Positions 24,814 through 34,014 of a stretch of DNA of 41,703 nt are shown in pieces. The stretch lies in NCBI GenBank assembly GCA_016872775.1, contig VGZA01000052.1:1-41703 (forward strand), in the 5' to 3' direction. The translations under genes were made by a program, and so were the position numbers. The DNA is from Planctomycetota bacterium. GTDB taxonomy: Bacteria > Planctomycetota > Planctomycetia > Pirellulales > Pirellulaceae. Position 1 is the first letter of the stretch; each line of letters starts with the position of its first letter. The notes under the pieces were generated by a model. The model had not been told where the DNA came from and made no database searches. It saw only the letters and a program-made list of their open reading frames with translations.

Positions 24814-27129
24814 ATGGGTCGTTCTGAGAAACGGGGATGGGCGGTACTGGGCGTCATCGTTGTGGTCAGCCTGCTGCGGGAACCGTTGCGCGCGGAATCG
24901 CTGCCGCTCGTCGACGGGGTGGAAGCACAACCGCTTAAGGCGCAGGTGCGCCGTGTGGTCGATGCACTCGATTTTCTTGGCGAGCCGCTGACCGGGGAGC
25001 AAAAGTCGCAATTGCAGCAGGCTCTTGACGACACCAACGACCAGCGCGCGGTCAAGCGGATCCAGCAGATCCTCGATCCGCTGGCGCTCTTGGGCGTCAA
25101 CATCAATCCCGAAAGCCGGGTCAAGGTGGCACGCGGCGCGGCGCCGGCCCGGCTGAACGAGCAGGGTTGGCGCGTTTTCCTTGTGAAAGTTCACAACGAA
25201 GCGGGCGTAACGGCGGCGTTGAAGGCGTCCAGTCCCAACGCGGCGCCGCTCTACCAGCGATCCAGTAACTCACCCGAACCAAAACTGAACATTCTTCCCA
25301 AAGATATCCCGGACCGCTGGATGGATCTGGAACTTTTCGGCAAACAGCCGCTCAAACCGGAACTCGAAGGCTTGGCACTCGAGTATCATGTCGCTCAGAT
25401 TTACAGCCGCGATCGAGGCAAACGGGAGGCCAAGTTCGCGTTCGACGTCGGACAAGGCACGCAAGATCTCGGCTTTCGCAACGAGGTTTCGGTGCTGTTC
25501 GACTGTGCCCCGGCGGTCAAGGTGATCCTGGGTGTGCGGGACGTCGATGGCAAGCCAACCACAGGTCAATTTATTTTTCGCGATGCGCGCGGGAGGGTCT
25601 ATCCTTCCAAGGCGAGACGCTTGGCTCCCGACTTTTTCTTCCATGACCAGGTTTACCGTCACGATGGCGAACATGTGGTCCTACCGCCTGGAAAATACCA
25701 GGTCATTTACGGACGCGGACCGGAGTATCGCGTCGCAACCCGTACGATCGAAGTGCCCGCCACGGAACAACATCGCGAGACATTCTCCCTGCAGCGCTGG
25801 ATCAAGCTGGCGGATCACCGCTGGTTCTCCGGGGACCATCACGTCCATGCCGCCGGCTGCGCGCACTACGAAGCGCCCACCCAGGGTGTCGGCCCCGAAG
25901 ATATGATGCGGCATATACTGGGCGAAGATCTGAACGTCGGATGCGTGCTGTCATGGGGCCCGTGCTGGTACGCGCAGAAAGAGTTTTTCGAGGGTGACAT
26001 CCATAAACTTTCGACGCCCGACTACCTGATGCGCTACGATGTCGAAGTTTCCGGATTCCCGAGTTCCCACGCCGGTCATCTCTGCCTGCTGCGGTTGAAG
26101 GAGGACGACTATCCCAATACAACGCGGATCGAAGAATGGCCGAGTTGGGACTTGCCGGTATTGAAATGGGGCAAGGAGCAGGGCGGCGTCGTCGGATTTT
26201 CGCATAGCGGCTGGGGCTTGGAGTTGCCCGATTCCGAAACGAAGCTACCCAGTTATGCCATGCCGAAGTTCAACGGCATCGGCGCCAATGAATATGTGGT
26301 CGACGTCGTGCACGACGTATGCGATTTCATCTCGAGTGTCGACACCCCGATCCTCTGGGAATTGAGTGTCTGGTACCACACCTTGAATTGCGGTTATCGC
26401 TGCCGCATCAGCGGCGAAACCGACTTTCCCTGCATCTACGGCGATCGCGTCGGCCTGGGGCGAATCTACGTCAAGCTCGACAACGATCAGCCGCTGAACT
26501 TTGATGCCTGGGTCGATGGGTTGAAGGCGGGCCGCAGCTACTGTTGTGACGGGCTGAGCCATCTGATCGACTTCAAGGTCGAGCGTCTGGGCGTGGGGGA
26601 ATCACTTAACGGCAACCCACCAAGCGTCTTGGCCGCTTCGTCGGGCAGGAAACTGACGATCACAGCCAAAGCGGCGGCCCTTCTGGAGAATGAGCCTCAG
26701 GAACAGATTCGCAACCGACCGCTGCGCGACAAGCCTTATTGGCATGTCGAACGCGCGCGGATCGGTAATTCCAAAAAAGTCCCGGTCGAACTTGTGGTCA
26801 ACGGGCAGGCCGTGGCGAAGACCGAAATCGATGCCGACGGGTCCCTGCAGGACATCCGGTTTGAGTACACACCGGAAATCTCCAGCTGGATCGCCTTGCG
26901 GATTTTCCCCAGCAGCCACACGAACCCGGTGTTTGTGGAACTGGATGGCAAACCGATCCGAGCCAGCCGGCGCAGCGCACAGTGGTGCCAGGAAGCCGTC
27001 GACGTCTGCTGGCGAGCCAAGGAAAATGCCATCCGTCCCGCGGAGCGTCCCGCGGCGCGCGAGGCGTTTGATCTGGCGCGCCGCCGCTATGCCGAAATTG
27101 CGCGGGAGAGCTTTGACGACACCCGCTAA
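24814..27129 (+). CDS. Secreted CehA/McbA-type metallohydrolase-like protein
   Basis: The 771-residue protein has a signal peptide (residues 5-28, 'WAVLGVIVVVSLL'). A helical domain of ~100 residues and a beta-sandwich-like region follow (~110-320), then a PHP-like metal site: 'GDHHVHAAG' at 340-348 (HVH at 343-345), 'LSWGPCWYAQKEFFEG', 'GGVVGFSHSGWGLELP' and 'DTPILWELSVWYHTLNCGYR'. CehA and McbA are carbaryl-degrading members of this fold, but planctomycete relatives have no known substrate, so only metal-dependent hydrolase activity is suggested. A typical C-terminal beta domain ends the protein. The start is set by GGGAGGTC about eight bases before the ATG and by the promoter at 24743. Its stop overlaps the 3' end of the broken YwqK-like gene. 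Confidence 0.78.
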   Translation: MGRSEKRGWAVLGVIVVVSLLREPLRAESLPLVDGVEAQPLKAQVRRVVDALDFLGEPLTGEQKSQLQQALDDTNDQRAVKRIQQILDPLALLGVNINPESRVKVARGAAPARLNEQGWRVFLVKVHNEAGVTAALKASSPNAAPLYQRSSNSPEPKLNILPKDIPDRWMDLELFGKQPLKPELEGLALEYHVAQIYSRDRGKREAKFAFDVGQGTQDLGFRNEVSVLFDCAPAVKVILGVRDVDGKPTTGQFIFRDARGRVYPSKARRLAPDFFFHDQVYRHDGEHVVLPPGKYQVIYGRGPEYRVATRTIEVPATEQHRETFSLQRWIKLADHRWFSGDHHVHAAGCAHYEAPTQGVGPEDMMRHILGEDLNVGCVLSWGPCWYAQKEFFEGDIHKLSTPDYLMRYDVEVSGFPSSHAGHLCLLRLKEDDYPNTTRIEEWPSWDLPVLKWGKEQGGVVGFSHSGWGLELPDSETKLPSYAMPKFNGIGANEYVVDVVHDVCDFISSVDTPILWELSVWYHTLNCGYRCRISGETDFPCIYGDRVGLGRIYVKLDNDQPLNFDAWVDGLKAGRSYCCDGLSHLIDFKVERLGVGESLNGNPPSVLAASSGRKLTITAKAAALLENEPQEQIRNRPLRDKPYWHVERARIGNSKKVPVELVVNGQAVAKTEIDADGSLQDIRFEYTPEISSWIALRIFPSSHTNPVFVELDGKPIRASRRSAQWCQEAVDVCWRAKENAIRPAERPAAREAFDLARRRYAEIARESFDDTR

Positions 27130-28012
27130 CGGCGTCGGCCCCGTTTCCGACGCTCCGGGCCGTGGAGTTCGCTGATCGAGGGATGGTTGAATTTTGCCAG
27201 CCTTACCGCCCACCAGTCATCGGGCGCGAGTAACGAGGTGGGAGCACAGCGGCGCGTTGATTCCGCCTGGAGGTGTCCCGAGTCATCACGCATTTGATCG
27301 ACGAACAGGCGCCGTCCCTGTTCAAATCGTTCCTCACCCACCACTTGCCGGATCGGTCCCAGAATTGCGCGACCCCGTGCACGACGCCGTGCTGAAAGGA
27401 AATCCGCTGCATTTCCGGACCATTGGGATACCACCGGGTCGCCTGTCCGTGCCGTTCGCCGTTGTGAAAACCGATTTCGCTGATCTTGTTACGCTGCGCA
27501 TCCAGAATCGTCCACGCACCGTGCAGTTGCCCATCCTGGAACGTCGCCTGGGCGACAAACGGACCGAAGTAGAGTTGGTACGGCATTTCGGACAACAGGA
27601 GCACCTGCCCAGCCTGCAACAGCCGAGACTATTTCCCGGCGTAGAGAGATTGTCGCGGCATTCTCCCGAAACCACCAATTCTCCCGCGATGTTCCACATC
27701 CGCCAACGGCCATGTTGCCGCACCGAGCCGTTCGCATCGCGAATGAGGTCCCGTTCGATCATCACGGTCCGTTGGGATACAGTTCCCGCAAGGTCTTCGC
27801 GGGCGGTTCGCCACCCGAGTCCTCCTGCAATGCCGGGAGACCATCCTTCGGTGAGGCGGCAGGCACGCCGGTCAACTCCCGGTTCTTGTTCACCGGCGGA
27901 ACGGCCGGCTTGGGCCGCTTTGCCAGAGTCGGTTCGGCCGCGTTCAGGAACCCGGCACTGCAGAGCAGAAGGGGCGCCAGGCGGGCGAAAAGGCGGGGAA
28001 TGACGGTGTAAG
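27126..28012 (-). pseudogene. Broken MORN/YwqK-like exported protein gene
   Basis: Pieces of one protein appear in consecutive frames along the minus strand. The first (to 27762) holds a signal-peptide-like 'RLFARLAPLLLCSAGFLNA' and ends at 'ELYPNGP' with a stop. The second resumes with 'TVMIERDLIRDANGSV' and 'HGRWRMWNIAGELVVSGE' (~27770-27660). The third holds 'LLSEMPYQLYFGPFVAQATF', 'GQLHGAW', 'ERHGQATRWYPNG' and 'VVHGVAQFWDRSGK' (~27610-27350). The last holds 'RFEQGRRLFVDQMRDDSGHL' and 'DDWWAVRLAKFNHPS' to a stop at 27126. The [GH]-x-W-x-x-[WY] pattern is typical of MORN/YwqK repeats. At least three frameshifts, plus a TAG in the joined frame near 27628, indicate decay. No clear start codon remains. 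Sequencing error is possible but three in one gene is unlikely. Confidence 0.8.
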
Positions 28013-28426
28013 GGGTGAAAAAGGGGCCCAGCAAACGAACGGGCGGTTGTGGACATGCGCACTGCTTTGCGTCGGATCCACGGCGGGCAGGATTATCGAT
28101 CCCGGGGTCCAATCGACCCAAGCCAATCCCTTTATCGCCATCGGCCGAATTGGGTCCGACTTTAACGGGGATTTCTCGGGAGCGGATAAATCGGAAAATC
28201 GGTAGAAGTTCGCAGCCGTTTCCCCGGAGACCGTCGACGACGGTCGGGACGAACACCACCCCACACTCCCCCCTCCAGGGGTGGCTGGTTTTGGTATTAC
28301 CGCGCTACTGATGGGTGACAATCGCGTTTGGTGCTTTCACTTGAGAAGATTGCAAGAACGCCAGTTTTGAACTACAAGTAAGGGTACAGTTTTTTTCCAT
28401 AAAGGTTTTCTAGGGAGGTCGAATTG
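28013..28426. other. Gap upstream of the DUF1559 gene
   Basis: No gene is supported here. It holds the palindrome GACCGTCGACGACGGTC at 28229-28245 and a small CCCCT-CC-AGGGG hairpin near 28266. Further right is an A/T-richer stretch with a possible promoter: TTGCAA 28350-28355, 17 bases, then TACAAG 28373-28378. GGGAGGTC precedes the DUF1559 start. Confidence 0.4.
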
Positions 28427-29539
28427 ATGAGTCGGCTACATCGCTCGAAACGCGGTTTCACGCTGGTGGAATTGCTGGTGGTCATCGCCATCATTGGAAT
28501 TCTGGTGGCCTTATTGTTACCTGCCGTCCAGGCCGCGCGCGAAGCTGCCCGACGGTCCCAGTGCAATAACAACCTCAAACAGATCGGTCTGGGATGCTTG
28601 AATTACGCGGACAAGCACCAGGAGGCACTGCCGCACAACTGGGATGCTGGTTCGACCCCACACACGATAGCTCCCGTTTTCGGCACGATAGCCCAGACAT
28701 ATGGATATGTCCGCAGTTTTTCCTGGATGGTGGCGTTGTTGCCGTACATTGAACAACAGCCGTTGTATGAGAAGATCAACTTCAATGACATCGAAGGCAA
28801 TATTGGGATCGTCCCGCGCGACCAACAGAATTATCCCTTGGTATTCAACCAGAATTTGAGGCAGACGGTTATCAAGACCTTTATCTGCCCTTCCAACCAG
28901 CAAACGGCAGTTCGAGCGAACCAGAGTGACAGCTACATGAACAATAGGCTCAGTATGTTGGGCGCCGGAACCGACTACTCGGGAAACCTAGGTCATTTAT
29001 ACCTGGCTGCGACTTCAGGTCTTCCAGCGCTGACACCCTGCAACACACCTTTTCCAGTCCACCCGGACACTCCGACGATTGATCCGGATGATGACCGCTC
29101 GATCGTGAAAGTCAACGGCTGCTTCAATTACCGCGGCGGCTACCGTGTGGCGGATATTCTCGACGGTACGTCGAATACGATTCTCTGCTACGAGAATATG
29201 CACTGGATCGGCCGCGACTATTTTACGCCGCCGCACAGCGTAGAATTTAATTTGGATTACTCGAGGGTCAACGGCAACAGCTCGGCGTGGATGAGCCCGT
29301 ACGGCGCCATCGGCAACATGCGCTATCCGCTCAACAACGTGCGGTGGAACAAGCAGTTCACTTGGATGATCATGAATGTCCAGGACTGCCAGACCTGGGG
29401 CAGCAATCATCCGAACGGCGCATTAGCCGTTCGTGGTGACGGAAGCGTGACGTTCTACGTGAACAACATGTCCGATAACGTGCGTTATGCGCTGTCGACC
29501 CGCGCCGGAAATGACCCGGCCACGGAAGAGGGGTACTAG
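28427..29539 (+). CDS. DUF1559 prepilin-like protein
   Basis: The 370-residue protein belongs to the DUF1559 family, expanded to dozens of copies in Planctomycetota. The type IV pilin-like N-terminus has a basic leader, the prepilin site '[20 protein letters not shown]' (G/F cleavage, E at +5) and a long hydrophobic helix running into '[20 protein letters not shown]'. The C-terminus has the H-x9-DG signature: '[14 protein letters not shown]' in the last 40 residues. These proteins are thought to be secreted by a pseudopilin-type pathway and sit at the cell surface or in pores; the role is not established. The start is ATG at 28427, seven bases after GGGAGGTC. A strong terminator follows, so it is probably a single-gene transcript. 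Confidence 0.95.
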   Translation: MSRLHRSKRGFTLVELLVVIAIIGILVALLLPAVQAAREAARRSQCNNNLKQIGLGCLNYADKHQEALPHNWDAGSTPHTIAPVFGTIAQTYGYVRSFSWMVALLPYIEQQPLYEKINFNDIEGNIGIVPRDQQNYPLVFNQNLRQTVIKTFICPSNQQTAVRANQSDSYMNNRLSMLGAGTDYSGNLGHLYLAATSGLPALTPCNTPFPVHPDTPTIDPDDDRSIVKVNGCFNYRGGYRVADILDGTSNTILCYENMHWIGRDYFTPPHSVEFNLDYSRVNGNSSAWMSPYGAIGNMRYPLNNVRWNKQFTWMIMNVQDCQTWGSNHPNGALAVRGDGSVTFYVNNMSDNVRYALSTRAGNDPATEEGY

Positions 29540-29598
29540 TTCCTCGGACGTTGTCGGCCCGCATCAAATCGGGGCGGCACAACACAATGGTTTTGACC

Positions 29599-29633
29599 GG
29601 GCCTGGGATTGAAAGATCCCGGGCCTTTTTTTT
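29599..29633 (+). terminator. Intrinsic terminator after the DUF1559 gene
   Basis: The stem GGCCTGGGAT...ATCCCGGGCC with a GAAA-type loop is followed by eight Ts (29626-29633), a textbook rho-independent signal 60 bases after the DUF1559 stop. Confidence 0.9.
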
Positions 29634-29653
29634 CCAGGTGTCCCCGTTCCCCG

Positions 29654-30199
29654 TCACGCCGCGATCTTGCGTCGAGACCGACTACTCGCCGAGGCCAACG
29701 ACTGGATCTCCGCCTGGGTCAATCGGGTCCAGCGTCCGCCCTGTTCCAGGAATACGATCGATCGATCGTGGAGAATCCGGGGGATGAAGAACCAGGCTTC
29801 CCGCATCGAATCGGGGTCCTGGTCGGCGTGGACGAGCAGCAGATCATTGCCTGGGATTGCGTTCGCAGTCCGTGCCAAAGCGGAGAGTGGATCTCCTGGG
29901 ACCAGCTGGAGCTTGATCGGTTGTGGTTTCAATTCGGCATGAATTTGGCGCAGGGTGAGATCGGCCAGCTTCTCCGTTCTGCTTTCAAACAGGTCGATCC
30001 CGACGAACCGCAACGTCTGGTCGGGATGATGCCAGAGCGCGATTTCCAGCAGCCTCGAGGTTCGCTGCCGGTTGGCCATTCCAATCTGAACGATCGACTG
30101 GGGCCGTTCGCGATGGACGGCGCGCCAAAGTGGCCGATCGCTGGCCGGTTGGGAGAGATAGGACAGATAGGCGTATCTTAGCGTCCGCAGCAGCGTCAC
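29654..30199 (-). CDS. Hypothetical protein with methyltransferase-like fold
   Basis: From GTG at 30199, preceded by AAAGGA seven bases upstream, the product has 181 residues; longer starts at 30244 (ATG) and 30292 (GTG) lack a good Shine-Dalgarno sequence. It begins 'VTLLRTLRYAYLSYLSQPAS', followed by 'PQSIVQIGMANRQRTSRLLE', a beta-alpha start reminiscent of SAM-dependent methyltransferases, then 'LRFVGIDLFESR' (the acidic end of strand 2) and 'NDLLLVHADQDPDSMREAWF'. The glycine-rich loop is degenerate, with 'IGMANRQR' in place of GxGxG, so catalysis is doubtful. Such proteins recur in Planctomycetota; I do not know a function. Its stop falls in a GTTCCCC-type repeat copy. It stands alone on the minus strand. 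Confidence 0.65.
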   Translation of the reverse strand: MTLLRTLRYAYLSYLSQPASDRPLWRAVHRERPQSIVQIGMANRQRTSRLLEIALWHHPDQTLRFVGIDLFESRTEKLADLTLRQIHAELKPQPIKLQLVPGDPLSALARTANAIPGNDLLLVHADQDPDSMREAWFFIPRILHDRSIVFLEQGGRWTRLTQAEIQSLASASSRSRRKIAA

Positions 30200-30323
30200 G
30201 GCGCATTCCTTTGCGGCAGTGAGTCGAAACGGCAAGGCCACCATAGAGATTCGGATGACGGCCCGGCACCGGTCCAATGGAAAGCGAAGCACCGTTAGAG
30301 TCTAGCTGTGCGGGTTAATTCGA

Positions 30324-30343
30324 GACGGGCCTGGAGGCCCGTC
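30324..30343. repeat. Perfect short palindrome hairpin
   Basis: GACGGGCCT and AGGCCCGTC flank GG, a perfect nine-base stem. It lies between two divergent genes, so it is not an obvious terminator; it resembles common short REP-like palindromes. Confidence 0.5.
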
Positions 30344-30394
30344 CCACGTCAATTCGGCGGGTCCCGATCAAGGGGTTCTTCGCGTTTGCGTTTA

Positions 30395-30412
30395 CTCTAG
30401 CCGGACCTAGAG
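30395..30412. promoter_or_regulatory. Candidate operator palindrome
   Basis: CTCTAG and CTAGAG flank CCGGAC. This symmetric site lies about 200 bases before the subtilase start. The rest of the 30200-30609 gap shows no gene. Confidence 0.25.
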
Positions 30413-30609
30413 TTTCGCGTGGCTGCCTGGCACTTTACGGCAGCTGCCGCTCCCTCGCGATTTCCCAGCGATTTCGTCGCAATTTTCCCCGACTGCGGCG
30501 GTAGACCGTCATCCGGTCGGTTGGTGCCTTGCGCGCCCTGGCAGCGTACGGCCCTGCTGCCGTTCACGACAGCCCTCCAGCAACTGCCGGAATCGTCCGC
30601 GGAGCCCGT

Positions 30610-33600
30610 ATGTGGTCGGAAAGCGAACCGCGCTACAAACGGCAGGCCCGTTTTGAGCCCTATGAGGATCGCCTGGCGTTATCGGTTCAGCCGCACGCCG
30701 CTCCGATTACGCTCTGGCCTGTCGGAACGGTCGTCGATGCGGCGGAGATCTGTTCGCCGAATCTCCCTCAGGATTTCGCACCGCCTGCCCCTGCATCGAT
30801 GCCGTCCGCGGCAATCCAGTCCTCCGGGGCGTCGCGGGAACTTGATCCGACTGGATGGAGCAAGGAAGCACGCGATCTGCGAGCGGAATTCGGATTAACC
30901 GGACAATTGCAAACGGTGGCGATCATCGACAGTGGGATCGCCTTTGATCATCGGGCGCTCGGCGGTGGCTGGGGGCCGGGCTACCGCGTCGTCGGGGGCT
31001 GGGATTTCGCGGAGAACGATTCGGTGCCCTACGACGATGCGCCGGCCGGATTCCACGGCACGCATGTGGCGGGGATTATTGGGGGCGATTATCGATCGTT
31101 CCAGGGAATGGCGCCTCAAGTCGATCTGGTCGCCTTGCGGGTCATGGATGACTTGGGCAACGGCCAGTTCTCCTGGGTCGCTCAGGCATTGGAATGGGTC
31201 CACACGCACCGCAACGATTTCGTTCACCCGATCACCACCGTGAATGTCTCGCTCGGGACGGCCTGGGAGCAGGGACAGCCGCCGGAAATGAACCGCATCG
31301 ACGCGGCGCTGGCCAAGCTCCACGCCGACGGGATCTTCGTCGCCGCCGCCGCAGGAAACAACTTCAGCCTCACGAATTCGGGAAAACTGAACTATCCGGC
31401 CGCCAGTCCGACGGTGGTACCTGTCGCCAGCGTCGGCAAGGACGGCCGCATCAGCGACTTCAGCCAGCGAAGCGACCGCGTGCTGGCGGCTACGGGCGAG
31501 AACCTGTTTAGTTCCGTGCCAGACTTCGTCCTCGGCAGCGACGGCGTGCCCGACGATTTCGTCGCGGCCACCGGCACGAGCATGTCCGCCCCGTATGTCG
31601 CGGGCGCGGCGGTTCTGATACGCGAAGCATTAGCCAAGACTGGACGATCCGACATCAATCAGGACCTGATCGTTGAACTGATGCGGCGCAACGCCGATTC
31701 CGTTCCCGATCCTGTCACTAAGGCCAGTTATCAGAGACTTAATGTGACGCGGACGATCGAAACGATTTACGCGTCGGCGATCCGCAACCTGGAGACGATT
31801 ACGCACACAACGTTGAGCCTGTCCGATCCTTCTGGCGGTGAAACTTGGTTCCTGCTGCGTGCAGGCAAGACGGGGTTGCTTACCGCGGAGGTTCGCACCG
31901 TTTCAGGTGCCGCGCCGATCTCTCTTGAAGTGCAAGACGCGGCGGGGCGCCGAATCGCTGCCAGCCCCACCGTCGATACCCCCATGAGTCGGCTCGACAC
32001 CCAAGTGGTGCTGGGACAAACGTATCGACTGCGCGTCGCCGGCGTCGGGGATGGCGCGACCCTGCGATTGACCAACTTGGTTTCGGATTCCGGTACGCAG
32101 GTGGACGTCGACGGAACGGCGGCAGACGATCAGTTCGTCTTGGAAGATGCCGAAGTGACACGACTGACCGTCAACGGTGTTGCCTATGACTTTCGGGGAA
32201 CGCGGCAGATATCCGTGGCCGCGGGACTGGGCACCGATAGTCTGATCGTCGCCGGCAGTGCCGATCGGGACGACCTGTTAATGCGACCGGGAAGCCTGCT
32301 CTGGCGGGCCACCGATTTTTCGCTGCAGGCGACCGGATTCGAATCGGTGCAGGCAATCGGCGCGGGCGGAGCCGACACCGCACAACTCTACGGCAGCCGC
32401 TTCGACGACCGCTTTGAATCCCGCGGCCAGGACGCAACGATGCTGGCTCCCGAACTGAACTGGACCTTGACAGGCTTTGCCGATATCCACATCGACGCAT
32501 CCCAGGGAGGTACCGATTCTGCCATTCTGTTCGATTCGCCCGACGACGACTTGCTGATCATGGAGCCAGAATACAGCAGCATGAGCGGCGCCCGCGGGCG
32601 GCAATATGTTGCCGGATTTGAGCAGGTTCAGGCCTACAGCGGCGGTGGAAACGACCGAGTGCGAATGTATGACTCGCCGGGCAACGATACCGCGATCGTT
32701 CGATCGAAAACGGCGATCGTGATCGGACCAGGCTTTCGAAACGACGCGAGCAACTTCGGCGCGATCGAAATTTACCTTCGAGCTGGCGGATCGGATCAAA
32801 CGCGATTACAGGGAACGGACGGCGACGATCGACTTGACGCCTATACCGATCGGGCGCGCCTGCAATCCGCGTCGCGACAAGTCCTGGTCGTGGGTGCTGA
32901 AGACCTGATCGTCGACGCCTCGCAGGGTGGTACCGATCGAGCCTTCCTGCTCGGTTCTCCCCAAGCCGACCGGCTGGTGATGGAGCCGGATTATACCGAG
33001 TTATCTGGAACCGGATTCCGCTACTACATCAGCGGCTTTGGCCGAGTCGCAGCCTATGGCGAGGGCGGCGTCGACGAGGCGCGATTGTACGATTCGGCGG
33101 GGAACGACGAACTCGTCGCCAATCCCTCCTCAAGTCGTTTCGTAGGTCCGCGATTTGATAACTCGGCGATCGGTTTTCCAACCGTGACCGCTTACGCCCG
33201 AGCCGGTGGTTTCGACGCGGTGACTCTTCGTGACTCGCCCGGGGAAGATCAGTTCGCCGGCAACGGCCAGACGCGTTTTGCGAGCCTGACCGGTCCCGGG
33301 TACGTCGTAAGGACCAGTGATTTTGAGAACGTTACAGCGATCGCCAGCGCGGGGCGCGATACTGCCTCGCTTACCGACTCCGCCGGCAACGACACGTGGA
33401 TCGCGGAACCCGACTACGCATCGATGCGCGGCGCCGATTACTATCACTTTGCGCGCGGATTCAAACAGGTCACGGGATCGGCGACGTTTGGCGGCACCGA
33501 TACCGCGCGGATATACGACGGCGCTGGCGACGATACGCTGACCGCCCAAACTCTGCTCGTCTCGCTCCGCGGCACCGGATACCTGAACGCCGCCGTCGGC

Positions 33601-33837
33601 TTCCGGGAAACCAACGTCTTCGGTCGAGCTGGCGGCAATAATCAAGCGGTGCTCGAGGCGATTCGCCCCGGAGACCGGCTCGATGGCGAAAAAAATCTGG
33701 CGCGCCTCCGCCGCGCAAACGAAGTGCTCCAACTTCGTGACTTTGACCAAATCGTCGCTAGAGTGCTCGATCCCGACCTGTTCCAGCCCGAACTCAAATC
33801 GGTCGACTACCTGTTTCGCGAAATAGGGGCTGAGTAG
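30610..33837 (+). CDS. Secreted subtilisin-like serine protease (S8) with ~46-residue repeat tail
   Basis: The 1075-residue protein has an intact S8 catalytic set: D107 ('VAIIDSGIAFDH'), H149 ('FHGTHVAG'), oxyanion N250 ('AAAAGNNF') and S324 ('TGTSMSAPYVAGAA'). The N-terminus 'RFEPYEDRLALS' matches the LEPR-like leader of planctomycete surface proteins; a classical signal peptide is absent. A beta-sandwich (~400-500) follows. From about 583 to 1050 there are about ten copies of a ~46-residue unit with consensus 'GGxDxAxLxDSxGND', then 'GFxxVxAYxxxGG'. The Asp/Gly turns resemble calcium-binding RTX-type beta-rolls but with longer units. I chose ATG at 30610 (GGAG six bases upstream); a TTG at 30529 is also open. 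It likely digests extracellular protein or matures surface proteins. Confidence 0.88.
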   Translation: MWSESEPRYKRQARFEPYEDRLALSVQPHAAPITLWPVGTVVDAAEICSPNLPQDFAPPAPASMPSAAIQSSGASRELDPTGWSKEARDLRAEFGLTGQLQTVAIIDSGIAFDHRALGGGWGPGYRVVGGWDFAENDSVPYDDAPAGFHGTHVAGIIGGDYRSFQGMAPQVDLVALRVMDDLGNGQFSWVAQALEWVHTHRNDFVHPITTVNVSLGTAWEQGQPPEMNRIDAALAKLHADGIFVAAAAGNNFSLTNSGKLNYPAASPTVVPVASVGKDGRISDFSQRSDRVLAATGENLFSSVPDFVLGSDGVPDDFVAATGTSMSAPYVAGAAVLIREALAKTGRSDINQDLIVELMRRNADSVPDPVTKASYQRLNVTRTIETIYASAIRNLETITHTTLSLSDPSGGETWFLLRAGKTGLLTAEVRTVSGAAPISLEVQDAAGRRIAASPTVDTPMSRLDTQVVLGQTYRLRVAGVGDGATLRLTNLVSDSGTQVDVDGTAADDQFVLEDAEVTRLTVNGVAYDFRGTRQISVAAGLGTDSLIVAGSADRDDLLMRPGSLLWRATDFSLQATGFESVQAIGAGGADTAQLYGSRFDDRFESRGQDATMLAPELNWTLTGFADIHIDASQGGTDSAILFDSPDDDLLIMEPEYSSMSGARGRQYVAGFEQVQAYSGGGNDRVRMYDSPGNDTAIVRSKTAIVIGPGFRNDASNFGAIEIYLRAGGSDQTRLQGTDGDDRLDAYTDRARLQSASRQVLVVGAEDLIVDASQGGTDRAFLLGSPQADRLVMEPDYTELSGTGFRYYISGFGRVAAYGEGGVDEARLYDSAGNDELVANPSSSRFVGPRFDNSAIGFPTVTAYARAGGFDAVTLRDSPGEDQFAGNGQTRFASLTGPGYVVRTSDFENVTAIASAGRDTASLTDSAGNDTWIAEPDYASMRGADYYHFARGFKQVTGSATFGGTDTARIYDGAGDDTLTAQTLLVSLRGTGYLNAAVGFRETNVFGRAGGNNQAVLEAIRPGDRLDGEKNLARLRRANEVLQLRDFDQIVARVLDPDLFQPELKSVDYLFREIGAE

Positions 33838-33853
33838 CTCGAGACGTGCGCAA

Positions 33854-33871
33854 CTCGAAACTTGTTTTGAG
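33854..33871. repeat. Second copy of the CTCGAAAC palindromic repeat
   Basis: CTCGAAACTTGTTTTGAG lies 16 bases after the subtilase stop. In inverted orientation it matches the palindrome at 19082-19099 over about 24 bases including flanks. An outer GTAGCTC...GAGCTAC pair at 33835 and 33869 could make it a terminator-like fold. Confidence 0.5.
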
Positions 33872-33936
33872 CTACCAGTTTCGCCCTTTGGGCATTCCCT
33901 TGGGCTCCGTTCCGTAATAGAATCCGCCTGGACTTT

Positions 33937-33949
33937 CGTGAAATTCACG
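33937..33949. promoter_or_regulatory. Candidate operator palindrome upstream of the spermidine-synthase-like gene
   Basis: CGTGAA-A-TTCACG is a perfect short palindrome 66 bases before the ATG at 34015, a location suited to a repressor site. No matching regulator is in the window. Confidence 0.25.
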
Positions 33950-34014
33950 GAAAATGAAGCTCCCCAGGCTGCCGGGACCGGCGTAGCCAACTCGAAATTG
34001 AACGGGATTCTTTC

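Noticed and set aside
27334-28062. A single 242-codon gene on the minus strand
   Set aside because: Only its middle part is real family sequence; the rest is out of frame, so it is treated as one piece of the broken YwqK-like gene.
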